Shown here: positions 1-7,737 of the stretch, one piece after another
Layout: each line of letters opens with the position of its first letter
Position numbering within the stretch: position 1 is the first letter of the stretch
Assembly: GCA_029218485.1 (NCBI GenBank)
Contig: JAQXRK010000216.1
Coordinates: 1 to 10,385 of the forward strand
Direction: 5' to 3'
DNA from: a bacterium
GTDB taxonomy: Bacteria > Bacillota > Clostridia > Christensenellales > CAG-138
DNA length: 10,385 nt
Notes under the pieces: generated by a model
Seen by the model: the letters and a program-made list of their open reading frames with translations, nothing else
What the model was told of the DNA's origin: nothing
Database searches by the model: none
Program-made: the position numbers and the translations under genes

Positions 1-239
1 CCGTCCGGCGGTGCGGCGATCTGCTCCCCCTCCCACGCGGGAAACGACAGCACATCCGTCACGCGGTCAATGTTCCGGTACTCACGGTTCAGCCGCCGGA
101 TCTCCTGCTCGGATGTCAGGAGCACGCCGACGCTGCCGGTATTGTTCCTGTGCGCAAGGGCGGTTTGGATCGCCCGCTCAACCAGTGCGCAGGTCGCTTC
201 GTCGGCCTGCACCGCTTCGTCGATCACCAGATCGATCAT
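1..239 (-). CDS. ybeY: YbeY endoribonuclease, 3' part cut by window edge
   Basis: The 5' end of ybeY: 79 codons plus two bases lie in the window, starting MIDLVIDEAV, and the frame stays open to position 1. Residues about 51-67 (LNREYRNIDRVTDVLSF) are the hallmark YbeY block (LN..YR..D..TDVLSFP). The family is a zinc-dependent single-strand endoribonuclease acting in 16S rRNA 3'-end maturation and ribosome quality control in the cytoplasm. The H-x3-H-x5-H zinc motif lies near the C-terminus and is outside the window, so catalytic competence cannot be judged. The ATG overlaps the pgpH stop codon as ATGA, which suggests translational coupling. The position directly after pgpH is the usual one in Firmicutes, where diacylglycerol kinase and era often follow. 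Family identity is firm from the motif and the gene order. Confidence 0.93.
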   Translation of the reverse strand, partial: MIDLVIDEAVQADEATCALVERAIQTALAHRNNTGSVGVLLTSEQEIRRLNREYRNIDRVTDVLSFPAWEGEQIAAPPD

Positions 240-2395
240 ACTGTTTCTTCCTCCTCATCGCCCGGATAGCGGACGCGGTCGTGCAGGATGCCGGTAAAGG
301 TCGTCAAAAAGCTCTTCTCAATCCGCGCAATCTCCTGCATCGTGATAGGGCAATCCGAAAACTGGCCGTCGTCCAGCTTGCCATGGATCACCTTATGCAC
401 CATATCGGCGACCTGCTCCGGCGTCGCATCGCCGAGGGAGCGCACCGCCGCTTCGCAGCTGTCGGAGAGCATGACGATGGCGCTCTCCCGCGTCGACGGG
501 CGCGGCCCCGGATAGCGGAACGCCGCTTCCGGCACGGGCACATCGCCCGCGCGCTTCCTGGCTTTGAAATAGAAATAGGCGACCATCGTTGTGCCATGAT
601 GCTCCGCGGCAATCGCGCGCACGGCAGCGGGAATGCGGTACTTTTGCAGCAGCGGTTCCGCATCGCGCTGATGCTGGATGATCATCGCGACGCTCTCCTC
701 CGGCGCCAGCGTATCGTGAATGTTGCCGTCCGTCTGGTTCTCGGAAAAACAGGACGGCCGCCGCAGCTTGCCCACATCATGGTACATCGCACCGGCGCGC
801 GCGAGCATCGCATTGGCGCCGATCGCCTCCGCAGCGGCTTCCGCGAGCGAGGCGGCCATCATGGAATGGTGAAATGTGCCCGGCGCAACCGTCATCATCT
901 TGCGCAAAAGCGGATGGTTGCCGTTGAGCAGCTCGTGCAGCCGCGCCGACGTCACCACATCGAACAGGTTCTCCCAGACGGACAGCATGCCCACACAGAA
1001 TACCGACAGGACCACCGGCGGCAAAAGCGTCAGGCCGGCGAGGATCAACGTGTTCTGGAGCGACTCGCCGAGCATGGCGCAGCCCGATAGGATGACCAGG
1101 GTTCCAACGCCGCCGGCCGCGCCGCCGGCCGCGATCAGCGAGCCGCGCCGGTCATGCAGCAAAGCGACATGGATGGCCGCCTGCCCGCCCAGCAGCGATG
1201 CGGCGGTGCACAGGAAGGAAGCGCTGCCGAGCATCCCATCCCCGCTTCTGCCCGCCATCATGCCAAAGGCGAGCGCGAGCAGCACATTGACCGCCTGCGC
1301 CGTCCGCCGCGAAAGCAGCACCGAGCAGAGGAGCACGGCAAAGATCGCCGGCGTGATGCGCGGGTCGAGCAAAAATGCGATCCATTCGAGCAGCACCGTG
1401 ATGCCGATGATCATCAGGAGCATGAGCATCTGCTTTCTGGAGGAGAGCAGCTCCGGCTGCTGCGTGAGCAGGTACCAGCCAAAGAGCGCATAGACCACGA
1501 ACAGAAAGCCGATGATGCCCAGCGCGAACACGCGGTTATCGTTGACGCCGCGCACAAGCCCGAGCGTCGAGAGGATGGCAAACTGATTGGAGGTGAGCGT
1601 ATCGCCCTTGTTTGCGATCACGGCGCCGCGCGCGAGCATGACGGGTTCGATCGCCGCGGCAGCCTCCTCGCGGGCGCGCGCCGTCGCGGTCGTGTCCTCC
1701 ACCAGCGTCGGCTGAAAACAGGCATCATAGAACAGCTCGCCAAGCTCCTTCAGGCGCGTAGGGAGCGTGGTAATCTGCAATTCGCGGGAAACCGTCGACC
1801 GCAGGCCATCCAGCTCCGCTTCCGAAATGCCCGAGGGCAGCTGAACGGAGAGCTTTGCAAGCACGATCTCCCGAAGCCGCAGCAGCTCATCGTCCGTGAC
1901 CGAAAGGAGCGCGTAGCCGAGCGCCGCGTCGGTCACGGGTACGGGAAGCCGCGAAAGCCGGGACAGCAGCTCGTCCTGCGTGATCACGACCTGCCACGAC
2001 CGGTCGTCGGTCAGCGGCGTGCCGTCCGGTGCGGTAGGCGCGGTCTCCTCGCGCAGCGTTCTGGCCTGAGCCCGGAAGTCGGAAATGGCCTGAAAGCCAT
2101 CCTCCGCCCGCTGAATCAGCGAATTGGCAAGGTTCTTGTCCAGCGAGAACACGGTGGTGACGCCGCTGCGGGCCGATTGCCGCAGCAGCTCCGTTGCCCC
2201 GGTATCCTCCACAGCGCGCGGCGCGCAGATAGTCTCCGGCACAACCGCGCCGACGGCCAGATCATAGCGCTTCTGCACAAGCGACAGCAGCGCTACCAGC
2301 ACGTTCAGCCCAAACAGCCCCGCAAGCATCAAAAGCCCCAGCAAGCGGCTGTGGCCACGGAACCTTCGGGTCTTTCTTTTGCGTTCAGGCGCCAA
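236..2395 (-). CDS. pgpH: 7TM-HD family cyclic-di-AMP phosphodiesterase PgpH (YqfF)
   Basis: A 719-residue membrane protein of the 7TMR-HD family. Known members (Listeria PgpH, Bacillus YqfF) hydrolyse c-di-AMP to pApA in the cytoplasm. A first membrane segment lies at about 17-40, followed by a large extracytoplasmic domain at about 41-286. A cluster of hydrophobic segments runs from about 289 to 472, and a cytoplasmic HD domain from about 480 to 719. Visible HD-domain metal/catalytic residues are GTFHHS (506-511), YHDVGK (538-543), H575, HHGTT (599-603) and D645 in SDSCEAAVRSL, so the domain looks active. The start is TTG at 2395, chosen because AGGGGGG sits 6 nt upstream and no better in-frame start is seen. 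That Shine-Dalgarno begins in the phoH stop codon. c-di-AMP controls potassium and osmolyte transport in Firmicutes, so this enzyme probably sets that signal; this role is inferred from family knowledge. Confidence 0.95.
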   Translation of the reverse strand: MAPERKRKTRRFRGHSRLLGLLMLAGLFGLNVLVALLSLVQKRYDLAVGAVVPETICAPRAVEDTGATELLRQSARSGVTTVFSLDKNLANSLIQRAEDGFQAISDFRAQARTLREETAPTAPDGTPLTDDRSWQVVITQDELLSRLSRLPVPVTDAALGYALLSVTDDELLRLREIVLAKLSVQLPSGISEAELDGLRSTVSRELQITTLPTRLKELGELFYDACFQPTLVEDTTATARAREEAAAAIEPVMLARGAVIANKGDTLTSNQFAILSTLGLVRGVNDNRVFALGIIGFLFVVYALFGWYLLTQQPELLSSRKQMLMLLMIIGITVLLEWIAFLLDPRITPAIFAVLLCSVLLSRRTAQAVNVLLALAFGMMAGRSGDGMLGSASFLCTAASLLGGQAAIHVALLHDRRGSLIAAGGAAGGVGTLVILSGCAMLGESLQNTLILAGLTLLPPVVLSVFCVGMLSVWENLFDVVTSARLHELLNGNHPLLRKMMTVAPGTFHHSMMAASLAEAAAEAIGANAMLARAGAMYHDVGKLRRPSCFSENQTDGNIHDTLAPEESVAMIIQHQRDAEPLLQKYRIPAAVRAIAAEHHGTTMVAYFYFKARKRAGDVPVPEAAFRYPGPRPSTRESAIVMLSDSCEAAVRSLGDATPEQVADMVHKVIHGKLDDGQFSDCPITMQEIARIEKSFLTTFTGILHDRVRYPGDEEEETV

Positions 2396-2401
2396 GGCTT
2401 T

Positions 2402-2408
2402 CCCCCCT
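2402..2408 (-). promoter_or_regulatory. Shine-Dalgarno of pgpH fused to the phoH stop codon
   Basis: On the minus strand the sequence reads TAGGGGGGAAAGCCTTG. The phoH stop TAG supplies the first bases of the AGGGGGG ribosome binding site, and the pgpH TTG start follows after 6 nt. Ribosomes terminating on phoH sit on this site, so re-initiation or coupling is likely. This site decides for the TTG start of pgpH. Confidence 0.7.
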
Positions 2409-3384
2409 AATTCTTTTGCTTTTCGTACTTCTCATAAGCGCGGATGATGCGCTGTACCAGTTCATGCCGAACAACATCCTTATGCGTTAAGCGCACGATC
2501 TCAATGCCCTCCACGCCTTCCAGCACATCCAGCGCGTGCACAAGGCCGCTCTTCTTCTCGCGCGGCAGATCGATCTGCGTAATATCGCCGGTCACAACCA
2601 CGCGCGAGCCCTCGCCAAAGCGGGTCAGGAACATCTTCATCTGCTCTATGGAGCAGTTCTGCGCTTCATCGAGGATGATATAGGCCGAGTTGAGCGTGCG
2701 GCCGCGCATGTAAGCAAGCGGCGCCACCTCGATCGCCCCGCGTTCCGTCAGCGACCGGTAGGTCTCCACGCCGAGAAAATCCTGCAGCGCGTCATAGAGC
2801 GGGCGCAGATACGGATCGACCTTCGTCTGCAGATCGCCGGGCAGGAAGCCCAGCTTTTCACCGGCCTCGACCGCGGGCCGCGTCAGGATGATCCGGTCGA
2901 CCTCCTTGTTCTTGAACGCAAGCACGGCCATGGCCACCGCCAGATAGGTCTTTCCCGTACCGGCGGGGCCGACGCCGAACACGAGCTCATGCTCCTTGAG
3001 CGCCTGAATGTACCGCTTCTGACCCAGCGTTTTGCACTTGATCTGTCGGCCGCGATTCGTAATGGCGATCACATCGCCCATGATCTGGCTGATCAGCTCG
3101 GCATTGCCCTCGCGCGCCAAATCGATCGCATAGCGAATGCGGGACCGATTGATCGGCTCGCCCCGGCGCTGCATGTCCAGCATCTTTTCCAGCACCGTGG
3201 CGGTCAGGGCGGTCATCTCCTCCCCGCCCTCGATCCGTATGCCCTCCTCGGCAACGGTGATGCGCGTTCCGGTCTCCTCCTCGATCACGCGGAGGTTCTC
3301 ATCGAATACGCCAAACAGGCCGATCAGGTCATCCATGGCCTCAATTCCGACCAGCTGCACGGTTTTCTCATTCGTTCCCGTCAT
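2407..3384 (-). CDS. phoH: PhoH family P-loop ATPase (PhoH-like protein)
   Basis: A 325-residue PhoH-family protein, the usual length. It has an N-terminal nucleic-acid-binding-like region (about 1-110) and then a PhoH ATPase domain. Walker A is GPAGTGKT (139-146) and Walker B is IILDEAQN (236-243). Other conserved blocks are [17 protein letters not shown] (168-184), RPLYDAL (194-200) and [10 protein letters not shown] (265-274). PhoH proteins are cytoplasmic ATPases related to superfamily 1 helicases. Their role is not settled, and frequent linkage to ybeY, as here, suggests RNA metabolism. The ATG at 3384 has AAGGAG 7 nt upstream. The first 17 nt overlap the end of yqfD, so its ribosome binding site lies inside yqfD. 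All ATPase motifs are intact. Confidence 0.96.
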   Translation of the reverse strand: MTGTNEKTVQLVGIEAMDDLIGLFGVFDENLRVIEEETGTRITVAEEGIRIEGGEEMTALTATVLEKMLDMQRRGEPINRSRIRYAIDLAREGNAELISQIMGDVIAITNRGRQIKCKTLGQKRYIQALKEHELVFGVGPAGTGKTYLAVAMAVLAFKNKEVDRIILTRPAVEAGEKLGFLPGDLQTKVDPYLRPLYDALQDFLGVETYRSLTERGAIEVAPLAYMRGRTLNSAYIILDEAQNCSIEQMKMFLTRFGEGSRVVVTGDITQIDLPREKKSGLVHALDVLEGVEGIEIVRLTHKDVVRHELVQRIIRAYEKYEKQKN

Positions 3385-4540
3385 AAACGAGCTCCTTCTG
3401 TATCCCGATTGTTTCTTCCGTTACGATACATACCACGGCGATCAGGCATCCGTTGTATTCGGTGTAACGAATGGTTTTTTCCACAATCACCGCATCCTTC
3501 GGTATGCGCAGGTACGCGTTCTGCTCCGCCTCAAAGGCGGCCTGTTCCTTCATCTCCGATTCGCTCAGGGCAACCGGCTGCTCGGTCAGCTCCCGGTACA
3601 GCCCGGATACCGCACGAAGCGGCAGCACCGTGCCGGAAAGCGCCGCGCAAGCCGTATCGGATCGCTCGAAATCGGCAAACGGGCACTCGCTCTCGTAAAA
3701 CAGGCGGCCGCCGACATAGATCGCGCGATAGGGAGCGGTACGGCCGCTTGGCTGGAGCCGTGTCGTTTCGGCAAGCACCGCGGCCTCGGAAAAGTAATAT
3801 ACATTCGCGAGCACCTCGCCGTAGGCGTGAACGCGCAGCGGGAGCTGCGAATCCTCGCGGGTCAGATCGCCATGGATCAGCACATCGCCCGCCTGCACCG
3901 CATCGCCCGCCCGCACCGCCGGCGTACCCGCAAGCGCGTTTACGCGGAGGATCACACCGTCCTTGACGGCGACCACCTCGCATGGCACTTCGGGATCGAT
4001 CGGCTCGGGCGCGGTCACGGCCTCCACAATCTTTACCGTCAGGATCACGCCGTCCAGCGTGACCTCCGCCCAGCCGATCCGCTCGTCCGCCGCCAGCAGC
4101 TCGGTGCCGAGCGCGGGAAGCGACAGCCCGCTGCGCGGACGCCCCACCGTTACGCCGAGCGATTCCAGCGCCCGCAATACCGTTTGCTCCGCAAGCCGCT
4201 CACAGCCGGTGACGCGGATCACGCAGATGCGCGTTGACAGGAACATCAAACCGAGGAATACGAGCGTCAGGCCGATGCACAGCGCCTTCCGGCGCCAGAG
4301 GCGAACGAGGGCAAAGGGCAGCCCGCTGCGGGAAAGAATGTGGATTTTGCACCGGCTTCGGCGCCGCAAGCGGTGGAGCCGCTTGAAATCCCCTGCCCGT
4401 ATGCGGCAGTGCAGCGTTGTCCGGTCCACGCGGCGAATGCCGCGCACCCAAATGCCCGCAGCCTGCATCTCATTGAGCAGCCGCTCCGCATCCGTGCCTT
4501 TGATTTGTATTATAACATACCCGTCGATAGATTGCCACAT
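3368..4540 (-). CDS. yqfD: Sporulation protein YqfD
   Basis: A 390-residue YqfD-family protein. The N-terminal cytoplasmic part (1-84) opens with a conserved GYVIIQIKG segment and is rich in Arg. One membrane segment lies at about 85-103. An FtsQ/POTRA-like fold follows (about 105-172, IRVTGCERLAEQTVL). A segment at about 195-225 (GVILRVNALAGTPAVRAGD) carries the conserved G-x-P-x-V-x-x-GD pattern. In Bacillus subtilis yqfCD is transcribed by sigma-E in the mother cell and YqfD is required for efficient sporulation; its biochemical activity is unknown. The ATG at 4540 follows yqfC by only 3 nt, with a weak purine-rich GAGGGCGGG inside the end of yqfC, so translation is probably coupled to yqfC. 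Family assignment rests on length, domain layout and the yqfC-yqfD-phoH order. Confidence 0.92.
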   Translation of the reverse strand: MWQSIDGYVIIQIKGTDAERLLNEMQAAGIWVRGIRRVDRTTLHCRIRAGDFKRLHRLRRRSRCKIHILSRSGLPFALVRLWRRKALCIGLTLVFLGLMFLSTRICVIRVTGCERLAEQTVLRALESLGVTVGRPRSGLSLPALGTELLAADERIGWAEVTLDGVILTVKIVEAVTAPEPIDPEVPCEVVAVKDGVILRVNALAGTPAVRAGDAVQAGDVLIHGDLTREDSQLPLRVHAYGEVLANVYYFSEAAVLAETTRLQPSGRTAPYRAIYVGGRLFYESECPFADFERSDTACAALSGTVLPLRAVSGLYRELTEQPVALSESEMKEQAAFEAEQNAYLRIPKDAVIVEKTIRYTEYNGCLIAVVCIVTEETIGIQKELVYDGNE

Positions 4541-4543
4541 GCC

Positions 4544-4828
4544 TTATTTCCCGCCCTCAAAGCTCCAGCCGGAGATGTTGCCCCGCACATAGGCCCGCCC
4601 GGCGCCAAACTCCGACAGCATCAGCTCCCGCCCCTCCACGCGGATCACGCCATCCCCGCTGAGCAGGCGCACATATTCGAGCGCATACTCGAGGATCCCC
4701 CTGTGGTTTTCCACGAGAAGGTCGCTGCGGCCAATCATCGTCACCTTGACGGTTTCGCCGTCGGCTTCCTGCGGCAAGTCCAATGCCTCCAGAACAACCC
4801 GCTTCCACTTTTTTCGGCGCTTGCCCAT
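4544..4828 (-). CDS. yqfC: Sporulation protein YqfC (YabP/YqfC family)
   Basis: A 94-residue YabP/YqfC-family protein. It starts with a basic stretch (MGKRRKKWKR) and continues with the typical hydrophobic/Gly-rich small domain. Characteristic elements are LDLP (about 16-19), a motif around VTMIGRSDLLVENHRGILEY (29-48) and the block GDGVIRVEGRELML (58-71). The family acts in sporulation, and YqfC is a mother-cell protein of the sigma-E regulon in Bacillus; mechanism unknown. The frame stays open upstream to about 5095, but ATG 4828 is chosen because AGGGGGT lies 6 nt upstream (4835-4841), the length then matches the family, and a longer form would run into the sigG coding region. It is the first gene of the minus-strand operon and is followed 3 nt later by yqfD. 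Confidence 0.93.
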   Translation of the reverse strand: MGKRRKKWKRVVLEALDLPQEADGETVKVTMIGRSDLLVENHRGILEYALEYVRLLSGDGVIRVEGRELMLSEFGAGRAYVRGNISGWSFEGGK

Positions 4829-4847
4829 GTCCGCACCCCCTCGCACA

Positions 4848-4876
4848 AGGATATGTCCGCCATGGGCCCTTTTATG
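4848..4876 (-). promoter_or_regulatory. Candidate sigma-E-type promoter for yqfC operon
   Basis: On the minus strand CATA (4876-4873) is followed after 17 nt by CATATCCT (4855-4848). This resembles the mother-cell sigma-E pattern (ATA, 16-18 nt, CATAcAmT), with 6 of 8 matches in the -10 box but a weak -35. The predicted start of transcription would leave a short leader of roughly 14 nt that still contains the yqfC ribosome binding site. It fits known sigma-E control of yqfCD in Bacillus. The match is imperfect, so this is tentative. Confidence 0.33.
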
Positions 4877-4883
4877 TTGTCCG

Positions 4884-4912
4884 GGATAAAAACGAAAGGT
4901 CTGGCAAAGATA
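4884..4912 (+). promoter_or_regulatory. Candidate sigma-F-type promoter for sigG
   Basis: GGATA (4884-4888), a 14-nt spacer, then GGCAAAGATA (4903-4912). This matches the forespore sigma-F pattern (GyATA, 14-16 nt, GGnnAnAhTr) at 4 of 5 positions in the -35 and all but one in the -10. It would place transcription start near 4919, about 45 nt before the sigG start. In Bacillus sigG is transcribed by sigma-F, so the match fits the expected cascade. Confidence 0.5.
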
Positions 4913-4948
4913 AACGCAGCGGGTGAAGCGCCCGCCATCCAAATGACC

Positions 4949-4954
4949 GGAGGT
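4949..4954 (+). promoter_or_regulatory. Ribosome binding site that sets the sigG start
   Basis: GGAGGT is the only strong Shine-Dalgarno before sigG. It overlaps the most upstream in-frame start (GTG 4953), which therefore cannot use it. TTG 4965 lies 10 nt downstream and CTG 4959 lies 4 nt downstream. TTG gives an N-terminus MNKVEICGVD that lines up with Bacillus SigG, so it is preferred although the spacing is slightly long. Confidence 0.6.
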
Positions 4955-4964
4955 GTCCCTGGGA

Positions 4965-5732
4965 TTGAACAAGGTCGAAATCTGTGGCGTGGATACTGCG
5001 AAGCTGCCCATGCTGTCTGCGAAGGAAATGCGCGAGCTTCTGCTCAAGGTCAAATCCGGTGACGAAACGGCGCGGGAGGAGTTTATTCGCAGCAATCTCC
5101 GGCTTGTGCTCTCGATCGTTCAGCGATTCAGCAGCCGGAATGAGCAGATGGACGATCTGTTTCAGGTTGGCTGCATTGGGCTCATCAAAGCGATCGACAA
5201 CTTTGACCTGCGCCACGAGGTTCGCTTCTCGACCTATGCCGTGCCGATGATCATCGGAGAGATCCGCAGGCACCTGCGCGACAACAACGCCATCCGCGTC
5301 AGCCGCTCGCTGCGCGATACGGCCTATAAAGCGCTGCAGGTGCGCAACCGGCTCTCCGAATCGGGATGTGCCGAGCCGACGCTGGCGGACATTGCCAAAG
5401 CGCTCGACATGACCGAGGAGGCCGTTTCCTTTGCTTTGGACGCCATTCAGGAGCCGGTCTCGCTGTTCGAGCCCGTATACAGGGACGATGGCGATGCCAT
5501 CTTTGTGATCGATCAGCTCGGCGATTCCAAAACATCGGACAACCTCTGGCTCGACCATATCGCGCTGAGCGAGGGCATGCGCCATTTGACGGAGCGCGAA
5601 TCGCGCATATTGAAGCTCCGCTTCTTCGTCGGCAAGACGCAGATGGAGGTCAGCCGCGAAATCGGCATCTCTCAGGCACAGGTGTCGCGGCTGGAAAAGG
5701 GCGCGCTCAAGCAGCTGCAAAAGTATATCTGA
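4965..5732 (+). CDS. sigG: RNA polymerase sporulation sigma factor SigG
   Basis: Late forespore-specific sigma factor of the sigma-70 family, 255 residues from the TTG start (259 if GTG 4953 were used). The N-terminus NKVEICGVDTAKLP is the signature of SigG and distinguishes it from SigF. Region 2 spans about 36-104 with the core-binding/-10 segment DDLFQVGCIGLIKAIDNFD (63-81) and the following RFSTYAVPMIIGEIRRHLRD. Region 3 follows (about 111-180), with VSRSLRDTAYKALQVR and the conserved IQEPVSLFEP. Region 4 (about 205-255) holds a helix-turn-helix TQMEVSREIGISQAQVSRLEK (225-245) for -35 recognition. The family switches on forespore genes after engulfment. It is transcribed away from the sporulation genes yqfCD, and no spoIIGA or sigE lies upstream, unlike in Bacillus. 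No terminator is evident before ftsH. All regions look intact. Confidence 0.95.
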   Translation: MNKVEICGVDTAKLPMLSAKEMRELLLKVKSGDETAREEFIRSNLRLVLSIVQRFSSRNEQMDDLFQVGCIGLIKAIDNFDLRHEVRFSTYAVPMIIGEIRRHLRDNNAIRVSRSLRDTAYKALQVRNRLSESGCAEPTLADIAKALDMTEEAVSFALDAIQEPVSLFEPVYRDDGDAIFVIDQLGDSKTSDNLWLDHIALSEGMRHLTERESRILKLRFFVGKTQMEVSREIGISQAQVSRLEKGALKQLQKYI

Positions 5733-5796
5733 CGCAAAGTTCGAGCGGTTTCCATAGTTCTTCGCCCTTTGTTCACAAAAATGTTCCTGTATTGCT

Positions 5797-5826
5797 CTGG
5801 CAGAACGATGCAAAAGGCGTTAGAAT
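5797..5826 (+). promoter_or_regulatory. Candidate sigma-A promoter for ftsH
   Basis: CTGGCA (5797-5802), an 18-nt spacer and TAGAAT (5821-5826) match the housekeeping consensus at 4 of 6 and 5 of 6 positions. They lie about 32 nt before the ftsH start. The 126-nt gap after sigG, with no intrinsic terminator, still allows some read-through from sigG. Confidence 0.45.
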
Positions 5827-5858
5827 AGTGCAAACGCTGAGAATATGAGGAAACCGAA

Positions 5859-7688
5859 ATGCAGGAACAAAAGCCATCCAAAAAGCCACTCATCTATTAT
5901 ATCGTTGTCGCTTCACTCATTCTGCTGCTGCTCAATACGTTCGTGTTCCCGCCCCTTCTGGAGGTGCAGGTGCGGGAGGTCGGCTATGATGAATTTCTGT
6001 CCATGGTCGACAGCGGCAGCGTGACCGAGGTTGCCCGCAGCGACACGGATCAGATGATCACCTTCCTTGCCACCGATGAGAACGGCAAGGAGCGGATTTA
6101 CAAGACCGGCATCTGGCCGGATGAAACGCTGCAGGAGCGGCTGATCAACGCCGGCGTCCGCTTCAGCGCGGAAATACCGACGCAGAGCTCCCCGCTGCTC
6201 TCCTTCCTGCTGATGTGGGTTCTGCCCGCGCTCCTGTTCGCGCTGATCGGCCGGCTCATGCTCAGCAAAATGCAGAACATGGGCGGCCCCGGCAACGCCA
6301 TGTCCTTCGGCAAAGCCAACGCCAAGATCTATGTGGAAGCGCAGACCGGCAAAACCTTTGCGGATGTCGCGGGCGAGGATGAAGCCAAGGAGGCGCTCTC
6401 CGAAATCGTCGACTTCCTGCACAACCCCGGCAAATATGCCGCCATCGGCGCCAAGCTGCCCAAGGGCGCTCTGCTTGTAGGCCCTCCGGGCACCGGCAAA
6501 ACGCTGCTCGCCAAGGCGGTTGCGGGCGAGGCGCAGGTTCCGTTCTTCTCGATCTCCGGATCTGAATTTGTGGAAATGTTCGTCGGCATGGGCGCCGCGA
6601 AGGTGCGCGACCTGTTCAAGCAGGCCAATGAGAAAGCGCCCTGCATCGTGTTCATCGACGAGATCGACACCATCGGCAAAAAGCGCGACGGCGGCGGCAT
6701 CGGCGGCAACGACGAGCGGGAGCAGACGCTCAACCAGCTCCTCACGGAAATGGATGGCTTTGACGGCCGCAACGGCGTCGTCATCCTCGCCGCCACCAAC
6801 CGGCCGGAATCGCTCGACAAGGCGCTGCTGCGCCCGGGCCGCTTCGATCGTCGCATCCCCGTGGAGCTGCCCGACCTCGCCGGGCGCGAGGCCATCCTCC
6901 GGGTGCATGCCAACGGCGTGAAGATGGCGGAGAATATCGATTTTCGTGCGGTGGCGCGCGCAACCAGCGGCGCTTCCGGCGCGGAGCTTGCCAACATCGT
7001 CAATGAGGCGGCGCTGCGTGCCGTTCGCTGCGGCCGCGACACCGTGGAGCAGAGCGATCTGGAGGAGAGCGTTGAGGTCGTCATCGCCGGCTATCAGCGC
7101 AAGGGCGCCGTCATCTCCCAGCGCGAAAAGGAGATCGTCGCCTACCACGAGATCGGCCATGCGCTTGTGGCGGCCAGACAGACGGAATCCGCACCGGTGC
7201 ATAAGATCACGATCATTCCGCGCACATCCGGCGCGCTCGGCTATACGATGCAGGTGGAAGAGGATGAGCGTCTGCTCATGACCCGGCAGGAGGCGCTCAA
7301 CAAGATCGCCACGCTGACGGGCGGCCGCGCTGCGGAGGAGCTGGTTTTCCATTCGATCACGACCGGCGCATCGAACGATATCGAGCAGGCCACGCGGCTC
7401 GCGCGGGCCATGGTGACGCGCTACGGCATGAGCGACCGGTTCGACATGGTTGCGCTGGAAACCGTTACCAATCAGTATCTCGGCGGCGATGCATCGCTGG
7501 CATGCTCCGCGGAAACGGCAACGCACATCGATCACGAGGTGGTCGAGATCGTCAAATCCGCGCACCAGAAGGCGCTCTCCATTCTGCAGGCCGACATCGA
7601 TACGCTCCATCGGTTGTCCAAGTACCTGCTGGAGAAGGAGACGATCACCGGCGAGGAATTCATGGCGATTCTGAACGAAAAAGCGTAA
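5859..7688 (+). CDS. ftsH: FtsH-family ATP-dependent membrane zinc metalloprotease
   Basis: A complete 609-residue FtsH-type AAA+ protease. It is anchored by two membrane segments (about 11-32 and 113-135) that flank a small extracytoplasmic domain. The AAA+ module shows Walker A GPPGTGKT (208-215), pore loop FVGMG (241-245), Walker B IVFIDEID (263-270) and the second region of homology [20 protein letters not shown] (312-331). The peptidase domain has the zinc site HEIGH (430-434), with D507 in [12 protein letters not shown] as third ligand. Members unfold and degrade membrane and cytoplasmic proteins. The N-terminal part is shorter and more divergent than the AAA+/peptidase core, and Ile replaces the common Ala in HEAGH, a variant that keeps the catalytic pattern. 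The ATG has GAGG 8 nt upstream. Clostridia often carry several FtsH paralogues, so this may not be the only one. Its place after sigG may be incidental, although FtsH is needed for sporulation in Bacillus. Confidence 0.96.
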   Translation: MQEQKPSKKPLIYYIVVASLILLLLNTFVFPPLLEVQVREVGYDEFLSMVDSGSVTEVARSDTDQMITFLATDENGKERIYKTGIWPDETLQERLINAGVRFSAEIPTQSSPLLSFLLMWVLPALLFALIGRLMLSKMQNMGGPGNAMSFGKANAKIYVEAQTGKTFADVAGEDEAKEALSEIVDFLHNPGKYAAIGAKLPKGALLVGPPGTGKTLLAKAVAGEAQVPFFSISGSEFVEMFVGMGAAKVRDLFKQANEKAPCIVFIDEIDTIGKKRDGGGIGGNDEREQTLNQLLTEMDGFDGRNGVVILAATNRPESLDKALLRPGRFDRRIPVELPDLAGREAILRVHANGVKMAENIDFRAVARATSGASGAELANIVNEAALRAVRCGRDTVEQSDLEESVEVVIAGYQRKGAVISQREKEIVAYHEIGHALVAARQTESAPVHKITIIPRTSGALGYTMQVEEDERLLMTRQEALNKIATLTGGRAAEELVFHSITTGASNDIEQATRLARAMVTRYGMSDRFDMVALETVTNQYLGGDASLACSAETATHIDHEVVEIVKSAHQKALSILQADIDTLHRLSKYLLEKETITGEEFMAILNEKA

Positions 7689-7706
7689 TCGAGCACTGTA
7701 TTTCAC

Positions 7707-7737
7707 GGGCGGGCGCGCTTGCGTCCGCCCCGTTTTT
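7707..7737 (+). terminator. Rho-independent terminator of ftsH
   Basis: GGGCGGGCGC (7707-7716) pairs with GCGTCCGCCC (7721-7730) in a 10-bp stem with one G-U pair and a GCTT loop. A CG step and TTTTT (7733-7737) follow. It lies 19 nt after the ftsH stop and is a textbook intrinsic terminator. Confidence 0.93.

Noticed and set aside
1154..2410. Plus-strand open frame (418 codons) opposite pgpH
   Set aside because: Antisense to pgpH, with low-complexity Arg/Gln/His-rich translation and no ribosome binding site; a shadow frame.
2536..3966. Plus-strand open frame (476 codons) opposite phoH and yqfD
   Set aside because: Antisense to two recognised genes, and its translation ends in Arg/Pro-rich low-complexity sequence; a shadow frame.
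4829..5095. N-terminal extension of yqfC to 183 residues
   Set aside because: It would overlap the divergent promoter region and the start of sigG. The 94-residue form has a good ribosome binding site and family length.
5772..5793. TTCACA as a -35 box for ftsH
   Set aside because: No acceptable -10 box lies 16-18 nt downstream; the pair CTGGCA/TAGAAT fits better.
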